Shown piece after piece: positions 45,498 to 54,630 of a DNA stretch of 64,000 nt. Under the pieces are notes generated by a model. It searched no databases. It worked only from the letters and a program-made list of their open reading frames with translations, and had not been told where the DNA came from. The stretch comes from Clostridia bacterium (GTDB lineage Bacteria > Bacillota > Clostridia > Oscillospirales > CAG-272), in NCBI GenBank assembly GCA_017483195.1, contig JAFULR010000008.1, forward strand, positions 1 through 64,000, in the 5' to 3' direction. Each line of letters opens with the position of its first letter. The first letter of the stretch is position 1. Made by a program: the position numbers and the translations under genes.

Positions 45498-45890
45498 ATG
45501 AGAAACACAACCGAGGTCGGCAGATACGGTGAAAGCGTAGCCTGCTATTACCTTCAAAACAACAAATACAAAATAGTTGCGCAAAATTATTACGCGCTTC
45601 ACAACGAAATTGACATTATCGCAGAAAATAACAAATATATTATTTTTGTTGAGGTAAAGACTCGCTCCTGCAGCTCTCCGCGCGATATGACTTTCGGAAC
45701 TCCCGCAATGGCAGTAACTCCCGCAAAGCAAAAGCGCACCGTAGCCGCCGCTCAGGCATACCTCTCAGAGCATCCCACGAAGAAGACCCCGCGTCTTGAC
45801 GTTATTGAGATATATCTCTCCAAGGAAAAGGACGGAGCTCCCTCCGAGGTGCTGAAAATCAATCATATAGAGGACGCATTCGGTGCATAA
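45498..45890 (+). CDS. YraN/UPF0102-family nuclease-fold protein
   Basis: A 130-residue protein of the UPF0102 family with an endonuclease-like core: GRYGESVACYYLQNN, HNEIDIIAENNKYIIFVEVKTR (the Glu-x-Lys of a PD-(D/E)XK fold) and PAKQKRTVAAAQAYL. The family is nearly always next to rnhB, as here with a two-base gap, but its function is not established. It overlaps the start of the dipeptidase gene by eight bases if the GTG start is used there. Confidence 0.92.
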   Translation: MRNTTEVGRYGESVACYYLQNNKYKIVAQNYYALHNEIDIIAENNKYIIFVEVKTRSCSSPRDMTFGTPAMAVTPAKQKRTVAAAQAYLSEHPTKKTPRLDVIEIYLSKEKDGAPSEVLKINHIEDAFGA

Positions 45891-46824
45891 TATGAAATTA
45901 TTTGACCTTCATTGCGATACGGCGACACGCCTTCTCGCCGAAAATCAGGGCTTATACGATAACGGCTTTCACGTCTCTTTAAAAAAGTCTGCTTATTTAA
46001 GTCGGTACGCCCAGGTGATGGCTATCTGGACGGATAAAAGGCTTACGGACTCCGAGGGATATGAAAGATTTTTCGAGGTCATAAAAAATCTCGAGAATGA
46101 AGCACATATTAACAAAAATTCTGTAAAAATCATCAAAAATGCATATGAGCTAAATGATTCCATCACACTCGGTATCACTCCTTTGATCGTGTCCGTTGAG
46201 GATGCAAGAATCCTTGAAAACGATATTGAAAGGCTAACCGTTCTTTATCAAAGCGGAGTAAGAGCATTAACTCTTAATTGGTACGGAACTACCTGTATAG
46301 GCGGTGCGCACGATAACGATATCGGTCTAACTGATTTTGGCAAACAAGTTGTTGAAGAGTGCTTCAGATTAGGCATCGTTCCCGACGTTTCGCATTGCTC
46401 TTTCAAAGGTACGTCGGATGCTTTAGAGATTGCGCAGGTGCATAGCAAGCCTTTAATTGCTTCGCATTCTGATTCATACTCCGTAAATCCGCATACACGA
46501 AATTTACAGGACAATGACTTTATTACCATTTCTAAGCTCGGTGGATTGGTGGGTATAAATTTGTGCCCTTCCCATCTAAATTTGAACGGATCAGCTAAGC
46601 TTTGCGATATCATCCGCCATATCGAGCATTATATGTCACTCGGCGGTGAAAACACCGTCGCTATGGGCTGCGACCTTGACGGGACAAATCTTCCAAATGG
46701 ATTTCAAGGAATACAAGATATTTACAAAATCGAAAATGAGCTTCAGAAGCTCAATTATTCAAACGATCTTACAGATAAAATTTTTTATAAGAATGCATTT
46801 AATTTTTTTACTAATAACATATAG
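45883..46824 (+). CDS. Membrane-dipeptidase-like (peptidase M19) metalloenzyme
   Basis: A 313-residue M19 dipeptidase of the renal-dipeptidase type, an amidohydrolase-fold zinc enzyme. Metal ligands are visible in FDLHCDTATR (His-x-Asp), IVSVEDARIL (bridging Glu), DVSHCS and ASHSDSYSVNPHTRN. The C-terminus has GCDLDGTNLPNGF. It has no signal peptide, so it is cytoplasmic. The GTG start at 45883 has GAGGA eight bases before it; an ATG three codons later is the alternative. It may cleave dipeptides, including D-amino-acid ones. Confidence 0.9.
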   Translation: MHNMKLFDLHCDTATRLLAENQGLYDNGFHVSLKKSAYLSRYAQVMAIWTDKRLTDSEGYERFFEVIKNLENEAHINKNSVKIIKNAYELNDSITLGITPLIVSVEDARILENDIERLTVLYQSGVRALTLNWYGTTCIGGAHDNDIGLTDFGKQVVEECFRLGIVPDVSHCSFKGTSDALEIAQVHSKPLIASHSDSYSVNPHTRNLQDNDFITISKLGGLVGINLCPSHLNLNGSAKLCDIIRHIEHYMSLGGENTVAMGCDLDGTNLPNGFQGIQDIYKIENELQKLNYSNDLTDKIFYKNAFNFFTNNI

Positions 46825-46833
46825 GAGACACCT

Positions 46834-48318
46834 ATGAATTTTCATAGTACAAGAGACACTAACAAAACTAAATATACGGCAGCACAGGTAATCATAAAGG
46901 GACTCGCCGACGACGGAGGACTTTTCGTCCCCGAAAGCATCCCTACGCTTTCCCTCTCCGAGATCGGGTCCTTTTGCGATCTTGACTATCCTACGCTCGC
47001 AGCTACTATCCTTAGTAAGCTTTTAACTGATTACACCTACGGTGAATTGCTTGAGGATTGCAACGGCGCATATTCCTTAGCTTCATTCCCCGACGGCGCG
47101 TGCCCTCTTGTGCGTGTTTACGGCAACACTTATTCCCTCGAGCTGTGGCACGGACCAACCTGCGCGTTTAAGGATATGGCTCTTCAGCTGATGCCTCGAT
47201 TGCTTTTACGCGCGCTCTCTAAGGAGGGAGAATCACGGACAGCTCTGATCCTTGTTGCGACCTCGGGAGATACCGGAAAAGCCGCTCTCGAAGGATACAA
47301 AAATATCGATCAGATAAAAATATCCGTATTTTATCCTAAAAACGGTGTCAGCACCATCCAACAGCTTCAAATGGCAACACAGGAAGGCGAAAACGTCAAC
47401 GTCTGCGCGGTAAACGGAAATTTTGATGACATCCAATCCGAAGTAAAGAATATTTTTTCAAGTAGTGATATCTCATCAAAGCTTGAAGAGATGGGCTATT
47501 TCCTTTCAAGCGCAAATTCAATCAACTTTGGAAGACTTGCACCTCAGATCGTTTACTACTTTAAATCATATTGCGATCTGTTAAAAAATAAAGAAATCAC
47601 TTTGGGCGACAAAATAAACGTATGTGTTCCAACGGGCAATTTCGGCAATATCCTTGCAGCTTATGTAGCTAAGCTTATGGGTTTGCCTATCGCTACTTTG
47701 ATATGCGCTTCAAATTCCAACAATATACTAACAGACTTTTTGAATACCGGAAGATATGACCGCAACCGCGAATTTCATTTGACAATATCTCCATCTATGG
47801 ATATACTTATTTCAAGTAATCTTGAAAGGCTTTTGTATTTTATTTCAGGGGCCGATGCAACCGCAACCTGGATGAAATCATTAAATCAAAACGGCTATTA
47901 TCAGGTTGATGAAAACACATTAACCGAAATTTCAAAGAGCTTCTGCGGATACTGTGCCGACGAGACTCAGACAAAGCAGACCATCGGTAAATATTTTCAC
48001 GATTATAACTATCTCATTGATACTCATACTGCAGTAGCATTCTCAGCTCTTGATCAATATAGAGAAAAAACAGGCGATAATACTCCCTGCGTGGTTGCAT
48101 CCACAGCCAATCCATACAAATTTGCAAAGGATGTTTACAATGCACTGACAGGAATTGATTCCTCAGAAGGCTTTGATTCCCTCACTGCTCTTTCAAACGA
48201 AACTCTTGCGCCTATTCCCGACCCATTAAGCAAACTCAGAGATAAAAAAACGATATTCACATCAGTTTGCGATAAGAATACCATGGCAGACGAGATATTT
48301 GAATTTTTGAAAAAATAA
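46834..48318 (+). CDS. thrC: Threonine synthase
   Basis: A 494-residue PLP enzyme converting O-phosphohomoserine to threonine. It belongs to the long, yeast/E. coli-like class, with the N-terminal NFHSTRD, GLADDGGLFVPE, the PLP Lys in HGPTCAFKDMALQLMP and LVATSGDTGKAALEGY and the phosphate-binding Gly/Asn loop VPTGNFGNILAAY. AGGAGA lies before the start, nine bases after the dipeptidase stop. No other threonine genes are in the window. It is the last gene of the lepB run, before a hairpin. Confidence 0.95.
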   Translation: MNFHSTRDTNKTKYTAAQVIIKGLADDGGLFVPESIPTLSLSEIGSFCDLDYPTLAATILSKLLTDYTYGELLEDCNGAYSLASFPDGACPLVRVYGNTYSLELWHGPTCAFKDMALQLMPRLLLRALSKEGESRTALILVATSGDTGKAALEGYKNIDQIKISVFYPKNGVSTIQQLQMATQEGENVNVCAVNGNFDDIQSEVKNIFSSSDISSKLEEMGYFLSSANSINFGRLAPQIVYYFKSYCDLLKNKEITLGDKINVCVPTGNFGNILAAYVAKLMGLPIATLICASNSNNILTDFLNTGRYDRNREFHLTISPSMDILISSNLERLLYFISGADATATWMKSLNQNGYYQVDENTLTEISKSFCGYCADETQTKQTIGKYFHDYNYLIDTHTAVAFSALDQYREKTGDNTPCVVASTANPYKFAKDVYNALTGIDSSEGFDSLTALSNETLAPIPDPLSKLRDKKTIFTSVCDKNTMADEIFEFLKK

Positions 48319-48344
48319 AAGCATACCTCATCGAGATATGCTTT
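48318..48344. terminator. Hairpin between thrC and the DUF1540 gene
   Basis: AAAGCATA...TATGCTTT with an inner CTC/GAG pair and one mismatch; placed between converging genes. Confidence 0.65.
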
Positions 48345-48360
48345 ATAGCAATTTTTTCGG

Positions 48361-48549
48361 TTATTCCATCTTGTTTTTGAAGGTGGTGCAAAGTGTTTCT
48401 CTGCTTGCGTGAGCCTGCTCGGGACCTACCTTGATATGTCCTGCGCAGCACTTTCCGTCAGCTTGATTATAAGCACAGTTTGTAACGTCGCAGGTAATTC
48501 CCTTGATTACATTTTTATTGTTGTTACAACAGTTTCTCTCATTATTCAT
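48361..48549 (-). CDS. DUF1540 small Cys-rich protein
   Basis: A 62-residue protein with the DUF1540 pattern: CDVTNCAYNQADGKCCAGHIKVG, then ETLCTTF near the end, and an extra NCCNNN stretch at the N-terminus. The spacing of cysteines suggests a small metal-binding fold. The family is frequent in spore-forming Clostridia but has no proven function. The start at 48549 has GGAG seven bases upstream; a start four codons earlier has a poorer site. Confidence 0.88.
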   Translation of the reverse strand: MNNERNCCNNNKNVIKGITCDVTNCAYNQADGKCCAGHIKVGPEQAHASRETLCTTFKNKME

Positions 48550-48646
48550 AATTTTCTCCATTCCGCCTTTTGGGCAATATATTGTGATTTCTCACATTAA
48601 TATTATTTCCCGAAGAGTGTACTTTATTCAATGAAAGGATTTTACA

Positions 48647-49375
48647 ATGTCTTTGTACGTTATATCGGACCTTCATCTCTCCACCAACGAAACAACGAAC
48701 AAATCAATGGAAAAGTTCGGCACAAAATGGAGGGACTACCACAAAAAGCTTGAAAAAAATTTTCGTGCAATAATTAACGATGACGATACTGTTGTAATCC
48801 CGGGAGATATCTCTTGGGCAATGACACTCGAGGAGGCAAAATCCGATTTTCTGTTTCTTGAGTCTTTGCCCGGCAAAAAGATCATCTCTAAAGGAAATCA
48901 CGATTTTTGGTGGTCAACCGCCACTAAAATATATCAATTTTTCGAAGAAAATAATATAAAATCAATCTCCCTTCTCCACAACAACGCTCATTTGCTTGAT
49001 GATTGCGTAGTATGTGGTTCGCGCGGATGGTTCTATGATGAAAAGCAACAAAAAACAGTGGGAGATGTCGATTACGAAAAGATCGTCGCCCGTGAAGCTC
49101 AAAGGCTTGAAATCAGTATAAAAGCCGCAGAAGAATTAAGAGAGCAAAATCCGGACTTTCCCATTCTTGTTTTTCTGCACTTCCCGCCTGTTTACGCAGA
49201 TTGCGTTTGCGATAAGATACTTGATGTGTTAAAAAATCACAATATCAAAAATTGCTTTTACGGACATATCCATAACAATTATTCAATTCCCAGAGAGTTT
49301 GAATATGATGGAATTTCATTTACAATGGTTGCTGCAGATTACTTAAATTTTGCTCCAATGCCCGTTTTTCTTTGA
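48647..49375 (+). CDS. Calcineurin-like metallophosphoesterase
   Basis: A 242-residue phosphoesterase with the full dimetal set: ISDLHLS, PGDISWAM, SKGNHDFWW, LHFPPVY and GHIHNN. Members of this group in Firmicutes (YmdB/YpbG-like neighbours) hydrolyse phosphodiesters or monoesters; the substrate is unknown. GAAAGGA lies nine bases before the start. It precedes the tig-clpP-clpX cluster but that cluster has its own promoter. Confidence 0.92.
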   Translation: MSLYVISDLHLSTNETTNKSMEKFGTKWRDYHKKLEKNFRAIINDDDTVVIPGDISWAMTLEEAKSDFLFLESLPGKKIISKGNHDFWWSTATKIYQFFEENNIKSISLLHNNAHLLDDCVVCGSRGWFYDEKQQKTVGDVDYEKIVAREAQRLEISIKAAEELREQNPDFPILVFLHFPPVYADCVCDKILDVLKNHNIKNCFYGHIHNNYSIPREFEYDGISFTMVAADYLNFAPMPVFL

Positions 49376-49401
49376 TTTTTCAGCAATTTTGCAAAAAAAT
49401 C

Positions 49402-49430
49402 TTGACATTTTGTTGTTTATTATATATAAT
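49402..49430 (+). promoter_or_regulatory. Consensus sigma-A promoter of tig-clpP-clpX
   Basis: TTGACA (49402-49407), a 17-bp spacer and TATAAT (49425-49430), 36 bp before tig. No CIRCE element or CtsR box is seen. Confidence 0.85.
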
Positions 49431-49466
49431 AAGCTTTGTATGTTAAAATCTTGGAGGATTTAAAAA

Positions 49467-50864
49467 ATGAAATTGATTAAAAACGAAAAAATTGAAGGTA
49501 GCAAAGTAGAGCTCCACTTTTCAGTAGAACAGTCCGTTTTTGAAGCAGCTTGTGAGCGCGCTTACAAAAAAGAGGTTGGCAAGATCAACATTCCCGGCTT
49601 CAGAAAAGGTAAGGCTCCCCGAGCTATGATTGAAAAGATGTACGGTAAGGGCTTCTTCTATGACACAGCTCTTAACGATATTCTTCCCGAGGCTTATGAG
49701 GCAGCAGTTGCAGAGGCTGGTATCGAGCCCGTGGCACAGCCCGAGATCGACGTTCTCTCTCTTGATGAAAACGGTGTTGTTTTCACAGCTAAGGTTTTTG
49801 TTAAGCCCGATGTAAAGATCGAAGGCTACTTCGGTATTGAAGTAACCAAAGAGGTTGCTCCCGTAACTGACGAGGAGATCAATAAGGAGCTTGAGCTCGT
49901 AAGAGAAAGAAATAGCCGTGAGATCGATGCTAACGATCGTCCTGCTGAGCTTGGTGACACAGCTGTTATTGACTTTGAGGGCTTCGTTGACGGAGTTGCA
50001 TTCGAAGGTGGCAAGGGCGAGGACCATGCTCTTAAGCTCGGTTCCGGTCAGTTCATTCCCGGATTCGAAGAGCAGATCGTTGGTCACTCCGTTGATGAAG
50101 AGTTCGACGTTAACGTAACCTTCCCCACCGAGTATCACGCAGAAGACCTTGCTGGTAAGGCATCCGTATTCAAGGTAAAGCTTCACGCTCTTACAAAGGT
50201 TGAGCTTCCCGTTCTTGACGATGAATTCGCAAAGGACGTTTCCGAATTCGATACGCTTGATGAATACAAGGCAGATCTTAAGGCTAAAATCGAGAATAGA
50301 CACGAAGCTACAGCACAGAGCGCAGTTGACGGTCAGCTCATGGATGCTCTTATTGAAAAGCTTGAAGCTGAAATTCCCGAAGCTATGTTCGAGACAGAGG
50401 CAGAAAACTTCGTTCGCGATTACGACAATCAGCTCAGAATGCAGGGACTTGACCTTAAGACATATTTCCAGTACACAGGTATGACACTCGAGACACTTCG
50501 TTCTCAGTTCCGTCCTCAGGCTGAAAAGCAGGTTAAGGCAAGACTCGCTCTTGAAAAGATCGCTGAGCTTGAGAACCTCACAGCATCCGAAGAGGATATC
50601 AACGGTGAGTATGCAAGAATTGCAGAGGCTTACGGCATCGAGGTTGAGCAGGTTAAGGCTTCTATCGACTCCGAGTTCATCGCAGCTGATATGAAGGTTA
50701 AGCTTGCGCTTGACGCAGTTAAGGAAAAGGCAGTAGTTAAGGCTCCTAAGAAGAAGGCTGCTGCTAAGAAGGCTCCCAAGGCTGAAGAGGCTGAAGGCGA
50801 AGAAAAGCCCGTAAAGAAAACAAGAAAAACAACAAAGAAAGCAACTGAAGAAACAGAGGCTTAA
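49467..50864 (+). CDS. tig: Trigger factor (ribosome-bound chaperone)
   Basis: A 465-residue trigger factor. The N-terminal ribosome-docking domain contains the signature [12 protein letters not shown] (about residues 40-51), the PPIase domain has [13 protein letters not shown] and [16 protein letters not shown], and the C-terminal chaperone domain runs to about residue 420. It helps new chains fold at the tunnel exit. An extra Lys/Ala/Glu tail of about 40 residues ([12 protein letters not shown]) follows, longer than in many homologues. TTGGAGG lies nine bases before the start. Codon bias is strong. Confidence 0.96.
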   Translation: MKLIKNEKIEGSKVELHFSVEQSVFEAACERAYKKEVGKINIPGFRKGKAPRAMIEKMYGKGFFYDTALNDILPEAYEAAVAEAGIEPVAQPEIDVLSLDENGVVFTAKVFVKPDVKIEGYFGIEVTKEVAPVTDEEINKELELVRERNSREIDANDRPAELGDTAVIDFEGFVDGVAFEGGKGEDHALKLGSGQFIPGFEEQIVGHSVDEEFDVNVTFPTEYHAEDLAGKASVFKVKLHALTKVELPVLDDEFAKDVSEFDTLDEYKADLKAKIENRHEATAQSAVDGQLMDALIEKLEAEIPEAMFETEAENFVRDYDNQLRMQGLDLKTYFQYTGMTLETLRSQFRPQAEKQVKARLALEKIAELENLTASEEDINGEYARIAEAYGIEVEQVKASIDSEFIAADMKVKLALDAVKEKAVVKAPKKKAAAKKAPKAEEAEGEEKPVKKTRKTTKKATEETEA

Positions 50865-50896
50865 TTTCCAACTATAATACAAGGAGGTCATTACTA

Positions 50897-51490
50897 ATGA
50901 TGAACAATTCACTCGTCCCCATGGTCGTAGAACAAACAGGCAGGGGCGAAAGATCATACGATATTTTTTCAAGACTTCTTAATGACCGTATCATTTTTCT
51001 GTCCGACGAAGTAAATGATGCCACCGCTTCCCTTGTGGTAGCTCAGCTTCTTTACCTTGAGGCGCAGGATCCAGACAAAGATATTTCCTTTTACATCAAT
51101 AGTCCCGGTGGCTCAGTAACCGCAGGAATGGCTATATATGACACAATGAATTTTATCAAATGCGACGTATCCACAGTTTGCATCGGTATGGCGGCATCCA
51201 TGGGCGCATTTCTTCTCAGCGCAGGAACTAAGGGCAAGAGATTTGCTCTCCCTAACAGCGAGATAATGATCCATCAACCTCTCGGCGGTGCAAAGGGTCA
51301 GGCTACGGACATCAAAATTCAGGCAGAGCTTATTCTCCGCACACGCGACAGACTCAATGCAATTCTTGCTAAAAACACCGGCAAATCAATTGATGAGATC
51401 GCACGCGATACCGAAAGAGATAACTATATGACCGCGGATGAAGCACTTGCATACGGTCTTATAGATAAAGTAATTGATAAGCACGCATAA
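50897..51490 (+). CDS. clpP: ATP-dependent Clp protease, proteolytic subunit
   Basis: A 197-residue ClpP peptidase that forms the two-ring chamber for ATP-dependent proteolysis. Catalytic Ser in [11 protein letters not shown], His in [12 protein letters not shown] and Asp in [16 protein letters not shown] lies ten bases before the first of two ATG codons; either could serve. It lies 32 bp behind tig and overlaps no gene, with clpX 16 bp downstream, the classic tig-clpP-clpX order. Confidence 0.97.
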   Translation: MMNNSLVPMVVEQTGRGERSYDIFSRLLNDRIIFLSDEVNDATASLVVAQLLYLEAQDPDKDISFYINSPGGSVTAGMAIYDTMNFIKCDVSTVCIGMAASMGAFLLSAGTKGKRFALPNSEIMIHQPLGGAKGQATDIKIQAELILRTRDRLNAILAKNTGKSIDEIARDTERDNYMTADEALAYGLIDKVIDKHA

Positions 51491-51506
51491 GCGAAAGGTA
51501 AATATT

Positions 51507-52784
51507 ATGGCTGAAAATAAAAAGCCCGACAGTAACGGCAATACCCCCAAAAGGTATTGCTGTTTCTGCGGAAGACACGAAAACCAGGTTAATTTCTTAA
51601 TTCCCTCGCCTAAGGGAGTATATATTTGTGATTTCTGCGTAGATACTTGCTCCGAAATACTTGACGAGGCGCTCGCAGACTTCTCCGATTCCTCACAACC
51701 AATCAAGCTTGAGGAGCTTCCAAAGCCTCGCGATATCAAGAAAACTCTTGATGAATACGTAATCGGACAGGATGACGCAAAGATTGCTCTTTCTGTAGCA
51801 GTTTATAACCACTATAAGAGAATTTTATCAAAAGCGGATACCAAGGATGAAAAAGAGCTTGACGGTGTCGAGCTTCAAAAGTCCAACGTACTTCTTATAG
51901 GACCGACAGGTGTGGGAAAAACATATCTTGCTCAGACTCTCGCAAGAACTCTCCAGGTTCCCTTTGCTATAGCTGATGCTACAACTCTTACAGAAGCAGG
52001 CTATGTTGGTGAGGACGTTGAAAATATACTGCTCCGACTTATCCAGGCGGCAGACTACGATGTTGAAAAAGCTCAAAAAGGTATTATCTATATTGACGAG
52101 ATCGACAAGATTTCAAGAAAAAGCGAAAATCGCTCAATTACCCGAGACGTATCGGGCGAAGGTGTCCAACAGGCACTACTTAAAATTCTTGAAGGCACAA
52201 CCGCTAACGTTCCTCCTCAGGGTGGAAGAAAGCATCCGGGTCAGGAATTTATCCAGATAAATACCTCAGATATTCTCTTTATTTGCGGCGGAGCCTTTGA
52301 CGGGCTTGAACAGATTATTGAAAAGCGCAAGGGTCAAAGCGTTATAGGCTTTGGCGGCGAGGTCAAGAAAAAGAGCGAAAAGAAAAAGGACGGAATATAT
52401 AGGGACGTTACCTCTCACGATATAGTAAAATACGGTATTATACCCGAGCTTACAGGTAGAATCCCCGTAATCGTTGCTCTTTCTGAGCTTGACACTCATG
52501 CTCTCAAGCGCATTATAACAGAGCCCAAAAACTCCCTGTTAAAGCAATACATCAAATTATTTGCTATTGACAACGTGGAAATTGAATTTGAGGATGATGC
52601 GATTGAGGCAATAGCTGAGCTTGCAATCGAGCAGAACACGGGAGCGCGAGGTCTCCGCTCCATTATGGAAGGCTTTATGATGCAAATAATGTATTCTGTT
52701 CCCTCACGAGACGACGTATCAAAGATCATAATTACAAGAGATACAGTTATAAACAAATCAGAACCCAAATACATTCTTAAATAA
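51507..52784 (+). CDS. clpX: ATP-dependent Clp protease, ATP-binding subunit ClpX
   Basis: A 425-residue AAA+ unfoldase. The N-terminal four-Cys zinc domain (CCFCGR...CDFCVDTC) binds adaptors and substrates, then [21 protein letters not shown], Walker [16 protein letters not shown], Walker [11 protein letters not shown], and the sensor [11 protein letters not shown]. The ClpP-binding loop is at ...[10 protein letters not shown]. The start at 51507 has AAAGG nine bases upstream; an in-frame ATG 11 codons earlier lies inside clpP and is rejected. A terminator follows. Confidence 0.97.
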   Translation: MAENKKPDSNGNTPKRYCCFCGRHENQVNFLIPSPKGVYICDFCVDTCSEILDEALADFSDSSQPIKLEELPKPRDIKKTLDEYVIGQDDAKIALSVAVYNHYKRILSKADTKDEKELDGVELQKSNVLLIGPTGVGKTYLAQTLARTLQVPFAIADATTLTEAGYVGEDVENILLRLIQAADYDVEKAQKGIIYIDEIDKISRKSENRSITRDVSGEGVQQALLKILEGTTANVPPQGGRKHPGQEFIQINTSDILFICGGAFDGLEQIIEKRKGQSVIGFGGEVKKKSEKKKDGIYRDVTSHDIVKYGIIPELTGRIPVIVALSELDTHALKRIITEPKNSLLKQYIKLFAIDNVEIEFEDDAIEAIAELAIEQNTGARGLRSIMEGFMMQIMYSVPSRDDVSKIIITRDTVINKSEPKYILK

Positions 52785-52817
52785 AAAATGCTGTTGCATA
52801 AGCAACAGCATTTTTTT
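52784..52817. terminator. Bidirectional terminator between clpX and the Cys-rich gene
   Basis: AAAAATGCTGTTGC pairs with GCAACAGCATTTTT around ATAA, with further T on the plus side. Confidence 0.92.
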
Positions 52818-53649
52818 ATTGACATCCGCATCCTTTATCGTTATGCTTGAGCGGAGCGGGTACGTGTCCTCCGCCCGCGGTAAACTCCTGTAACGGGAAC
52901 GGCATACACTTAAATATATCACAAGGATTTTCCTCTGAGTGAGTAAGACATTCCTTGTCAGGCACGGTGTATTCGGTGCCCTGAATGATATACTGAGCGG
53001 GTCTTACAAGCCTTACTACCGAAAATACTCCTATAGAAACGGCAAGATATCTGTTTCCGTCATCGGAAAGATTACCGTTAATATAACGGGTGACAGTCTC
53101 GGGAACGTCGCCGCATCCACAGCAGCATACTATATGACAATGATGATTTTTCTCAATCACCCTAACGCCAAGTATAACGGGATCCACAGCTTCAACAACT
53201 GCAGTAGGAAGATTTCCTTCCGAGCAGCAAACCTCCGCGGGCATTTCACAGAAGCCACCGGATGCATTACTCTTAAATATATTAAGATTGTTCTCACCGC
53301 CGTAAAGGATAACGTTCTTGTCAATTACTGCGATACCTTCAAATTCCTGTATTCTGCCGGGAGCAATGCATCCCTCAAATACAAGCTTAATATATAGCCT
53401 TATATTTATTGAATAAAATCCCCTGTTGAACGCGATGGGATCAACCGTTATATTGCTCCAAGCAATACAGGAGCTTTTAACTCTTATATTAGTGGTACGT
53501 TCAATTATTTCATTTCCAAATCCCGTAAGATGCACCTTGATATTTTCATAGCAATCACGATCTCTGCAGGAATCCAGAACACGGTTTGCTTCAATACAAA
53601 CAGTATCCTTGCCCGCACCCGTTCCGCAAATGAATCTATTATCTGCCAT
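52816..53649 (-). CDS. Cys-rich protein of unknown function, clostridial, next to sigG
   Basis: A 277-residue soluble protein with no signal peptide. Visible features: FICGTGAGKDTVCIEANRVLDSCRDRDC at the start, several beta-like stretches (NRGFYSINIRLYIKLVFEG), a Cys/His cluster HHCHIVCCCGCGD at about residues 177-189, and a tail ending KGCGCQ. I know similar proteins only as uncharacterised clostridial ones. High Cys content and adjacency to sigG suggest a spore-associated protein, which is inference. GGAGGG lies eight bases before the chosen start. The sigG terminator lies just upstream and a sigma-G-like promoter overlaps it. Confidence 0.75.
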   Translation of the reverse strand: MADNRFICGTGAGKDTVCIEANRVLDSCRDRDCYENIKVHLTGFGNEIIERTTNIRVKSSCIAWSNITVDPIAFNRGFYSINIRLYIKLVFEGCIAPGRIQEFEGIAVIDKNVILYGGENNLNIFKSNASGGFCEMPAEVCCSEGNLPTAVVEAVDPVILGVRVIEKNHHCHIVCCCGCGDVPETVTRYINGNLSDDGNRYLAVSIGVFSVVRLVRPAQYIIQGTEYTVPDKECLTHSEENPCDIFKCMPFPLQEFTAGGGHVPAPLKHNDKGCGCQ

Positions 53650-53660
53650 ACTGATACCCT

Positions 53661-53699
53661 CCAAAAAAATAATAAGGAAGAAAACATCTTCTTCCTTAT
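53661..53699 (-). terminator. Terminator of sigG
   Basis: On the minus strand ATAAGGAAGAA and TTCTTCCTTAT form an 11-bp stem followed by ATTATTTTTTTGG. It ends only about 12 bases before the start codon of the Cys-rich gene. Confidence 0.8.
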
Positions 53700-53701
53700 C
53701 A

Positions 53702-53730
53702 TAATATGCATTTTTACGAAATGATTTACA
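53702..53730 (-). promoter_or_regulatory. Possible sigma-G/F-type promoter of the Cys-rich gene
   Basis: On the minus strand TGTAAA (53725-53730), 16 bp, then CATATTA (53702-53708), close to the forespore pattern GNATA-N16-CATNNTA. A start near 53695 would begin inside the upstream terminator arm and so escape it. Confidence 0.3.
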
Positions 53731-53736
53731 AATCCG

Positions 53737-54510
53737 CTAAAATTCTCTCCTCATCTTCTCAAGTGCCCCTTTTTCAATTCTCGAAACCTGCGCTTGCGAT
53801 ATTCCAATTTCACTTGCAATATCCATCTGAGTTTTGTTCTCAAAGAAGCGCTTGATTATTATAGACCGTTCTCTGTCATTCAGTACCTTCATAGCTTCCC
53901 TGAGAGCAATATTTTCAAGCCATGCCTCGTCACCGGAATTCACGTCACTCAGCTGGTCAATAACGTATATAGAATCTCCACTGTCAGTAAAAACAGGCTC
54001 ATATAAGGATATTGGTGCCACTATTGCTTCAAGAGCCCTTACAACGTTCTCCTTGCTCTCACCAAGCTTTTCTGCAATCTGTTGAGCGGTGGGCTCATTC
54101 TCGTTAGCACGTGTAAGCTCTTCTCTAACGCTAAGCGCGTGATATGCGAGATCCCTCATAGAACGGCTAATTCTAATAGAGTTGTTGTCGCGAAGATATC
54201 TTCTGATCTCACCAATTATCATAGGAACCGCATAAGTTGAAAATTTCACATCAAGAGCTATATTAAAGTTGTCGATGGCCTTGATCAATCCCAGGCAGCC
54301 CACCTGAAAAAGATCGTCCGGATTCTCGTTTCTGTTGGTAAATTTCTGAATTACGCTCAGTACAAGACGAAGATTTCCGTATATAAGCTTATCGCGAGCC
54401 TCAAAATCACCTTCCTTACACTTAATAAGCAGCTCTCTTTTGCTTTTATCATCTAAAACTATTAGCTTCGACGTGTTAACCCCACAAATTTCAACCTTAC
54501 TGTATTGCAT
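53737..54510 (-). CDS. sigG: RNA polymerase sigma factor G (forespore-specific)
   Basis: A 257-residue sigma-70-family factor. The N-terminal VEICGVNTSKLIVLDD is diagnostic of sigma-G. Region 2 has NLRLVLSVIQKFTNRNENPDDLFQVGCLGLIKAIDNF and KFSTYAVPMIIGEIRRYLRDN; region 4 has GISQAQVSRIEKGALEKMR. It drives late forespore genes once the SpoIIIA-SpoIIQ channel is active, linking it to the spoIIIA operon in this window. The spoIIGA and sigE genes that usually precede sigG are absent. GGGGG lies about six bases before the start. Confidence 0.96.
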   Translation of the reverse strand: MQYSKVEICGVNTSKLIVLDDKSKRELLIKCKEGDFEARDKLIYGNLRLVLSVIQKFTNRNENPDDLFQVGCLGLIKAIDNFNIALDVKFSTYAVPMIIGEIRRYLRDNNSIRISRSMRDLAYHALSVREELTRANENEPTAQQIAEKLGESKENVVRALEAIVAPISLYEPVFTDSGDSIYVIDQLSDVNSGDEAWLENIALREAMKVLNDRERSIIIKRFFENKTQMDIASEIGISQAQVSRIEKGALEKMRREF

Positions 54511-54532
54511 AAAATACCCCCATATATTTTCA

Positions 54533-54559
54533 GCTATATGAAAAGTATTGACCTATATT
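54533..54559 (-). promoter_or_regulatory. Candidate sporulation promoter of sigG
   Basis: On the minus strand AATATA (54554-54559), a 13-bp spacer and CATATAGC (54533-54540), the same arrangement as the candidate promoter of spoIIIAA. No sigma-A promoter is seen. In Bacillus sigG is read by sigma-F and sigma-G; this motif is nearer sigma-E, so the factor is uncertain. Confidence 0.35.
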
Positions 54560-54597
54560 TATATTGCGATACAGTGTTCAAACGTGTAAAAAATGGA

Positions 54598-54625
54598 AAA
54601 ACAGCCGAAGATCGGCTGTTTTTTC
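54598..54625 (-). terminator. Terminator of the E2-like acyltransferase gene
   Basis: AACAGCCGA and TCGGCTGTT form a 9-bp stem with flanking A and T runs; it lies just after the stop at 54631. Confidence 0.85.
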
Positions 54626-54630
54626 AGTTA

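Noticed and set aside
49376-49466. CIRCE or CtsR operator before tig-clpP-clpX
   Set aside because: No inverted or direct repeat of the known patterns is present; only a plain consensus promoter.
49521-50972. An open frame of 483 codons on the minus strand opposite tig
   Set aside because: Same cause: highly biased codons of an abundant protein. It also crosses into clpP and lacks any recognisable motif.
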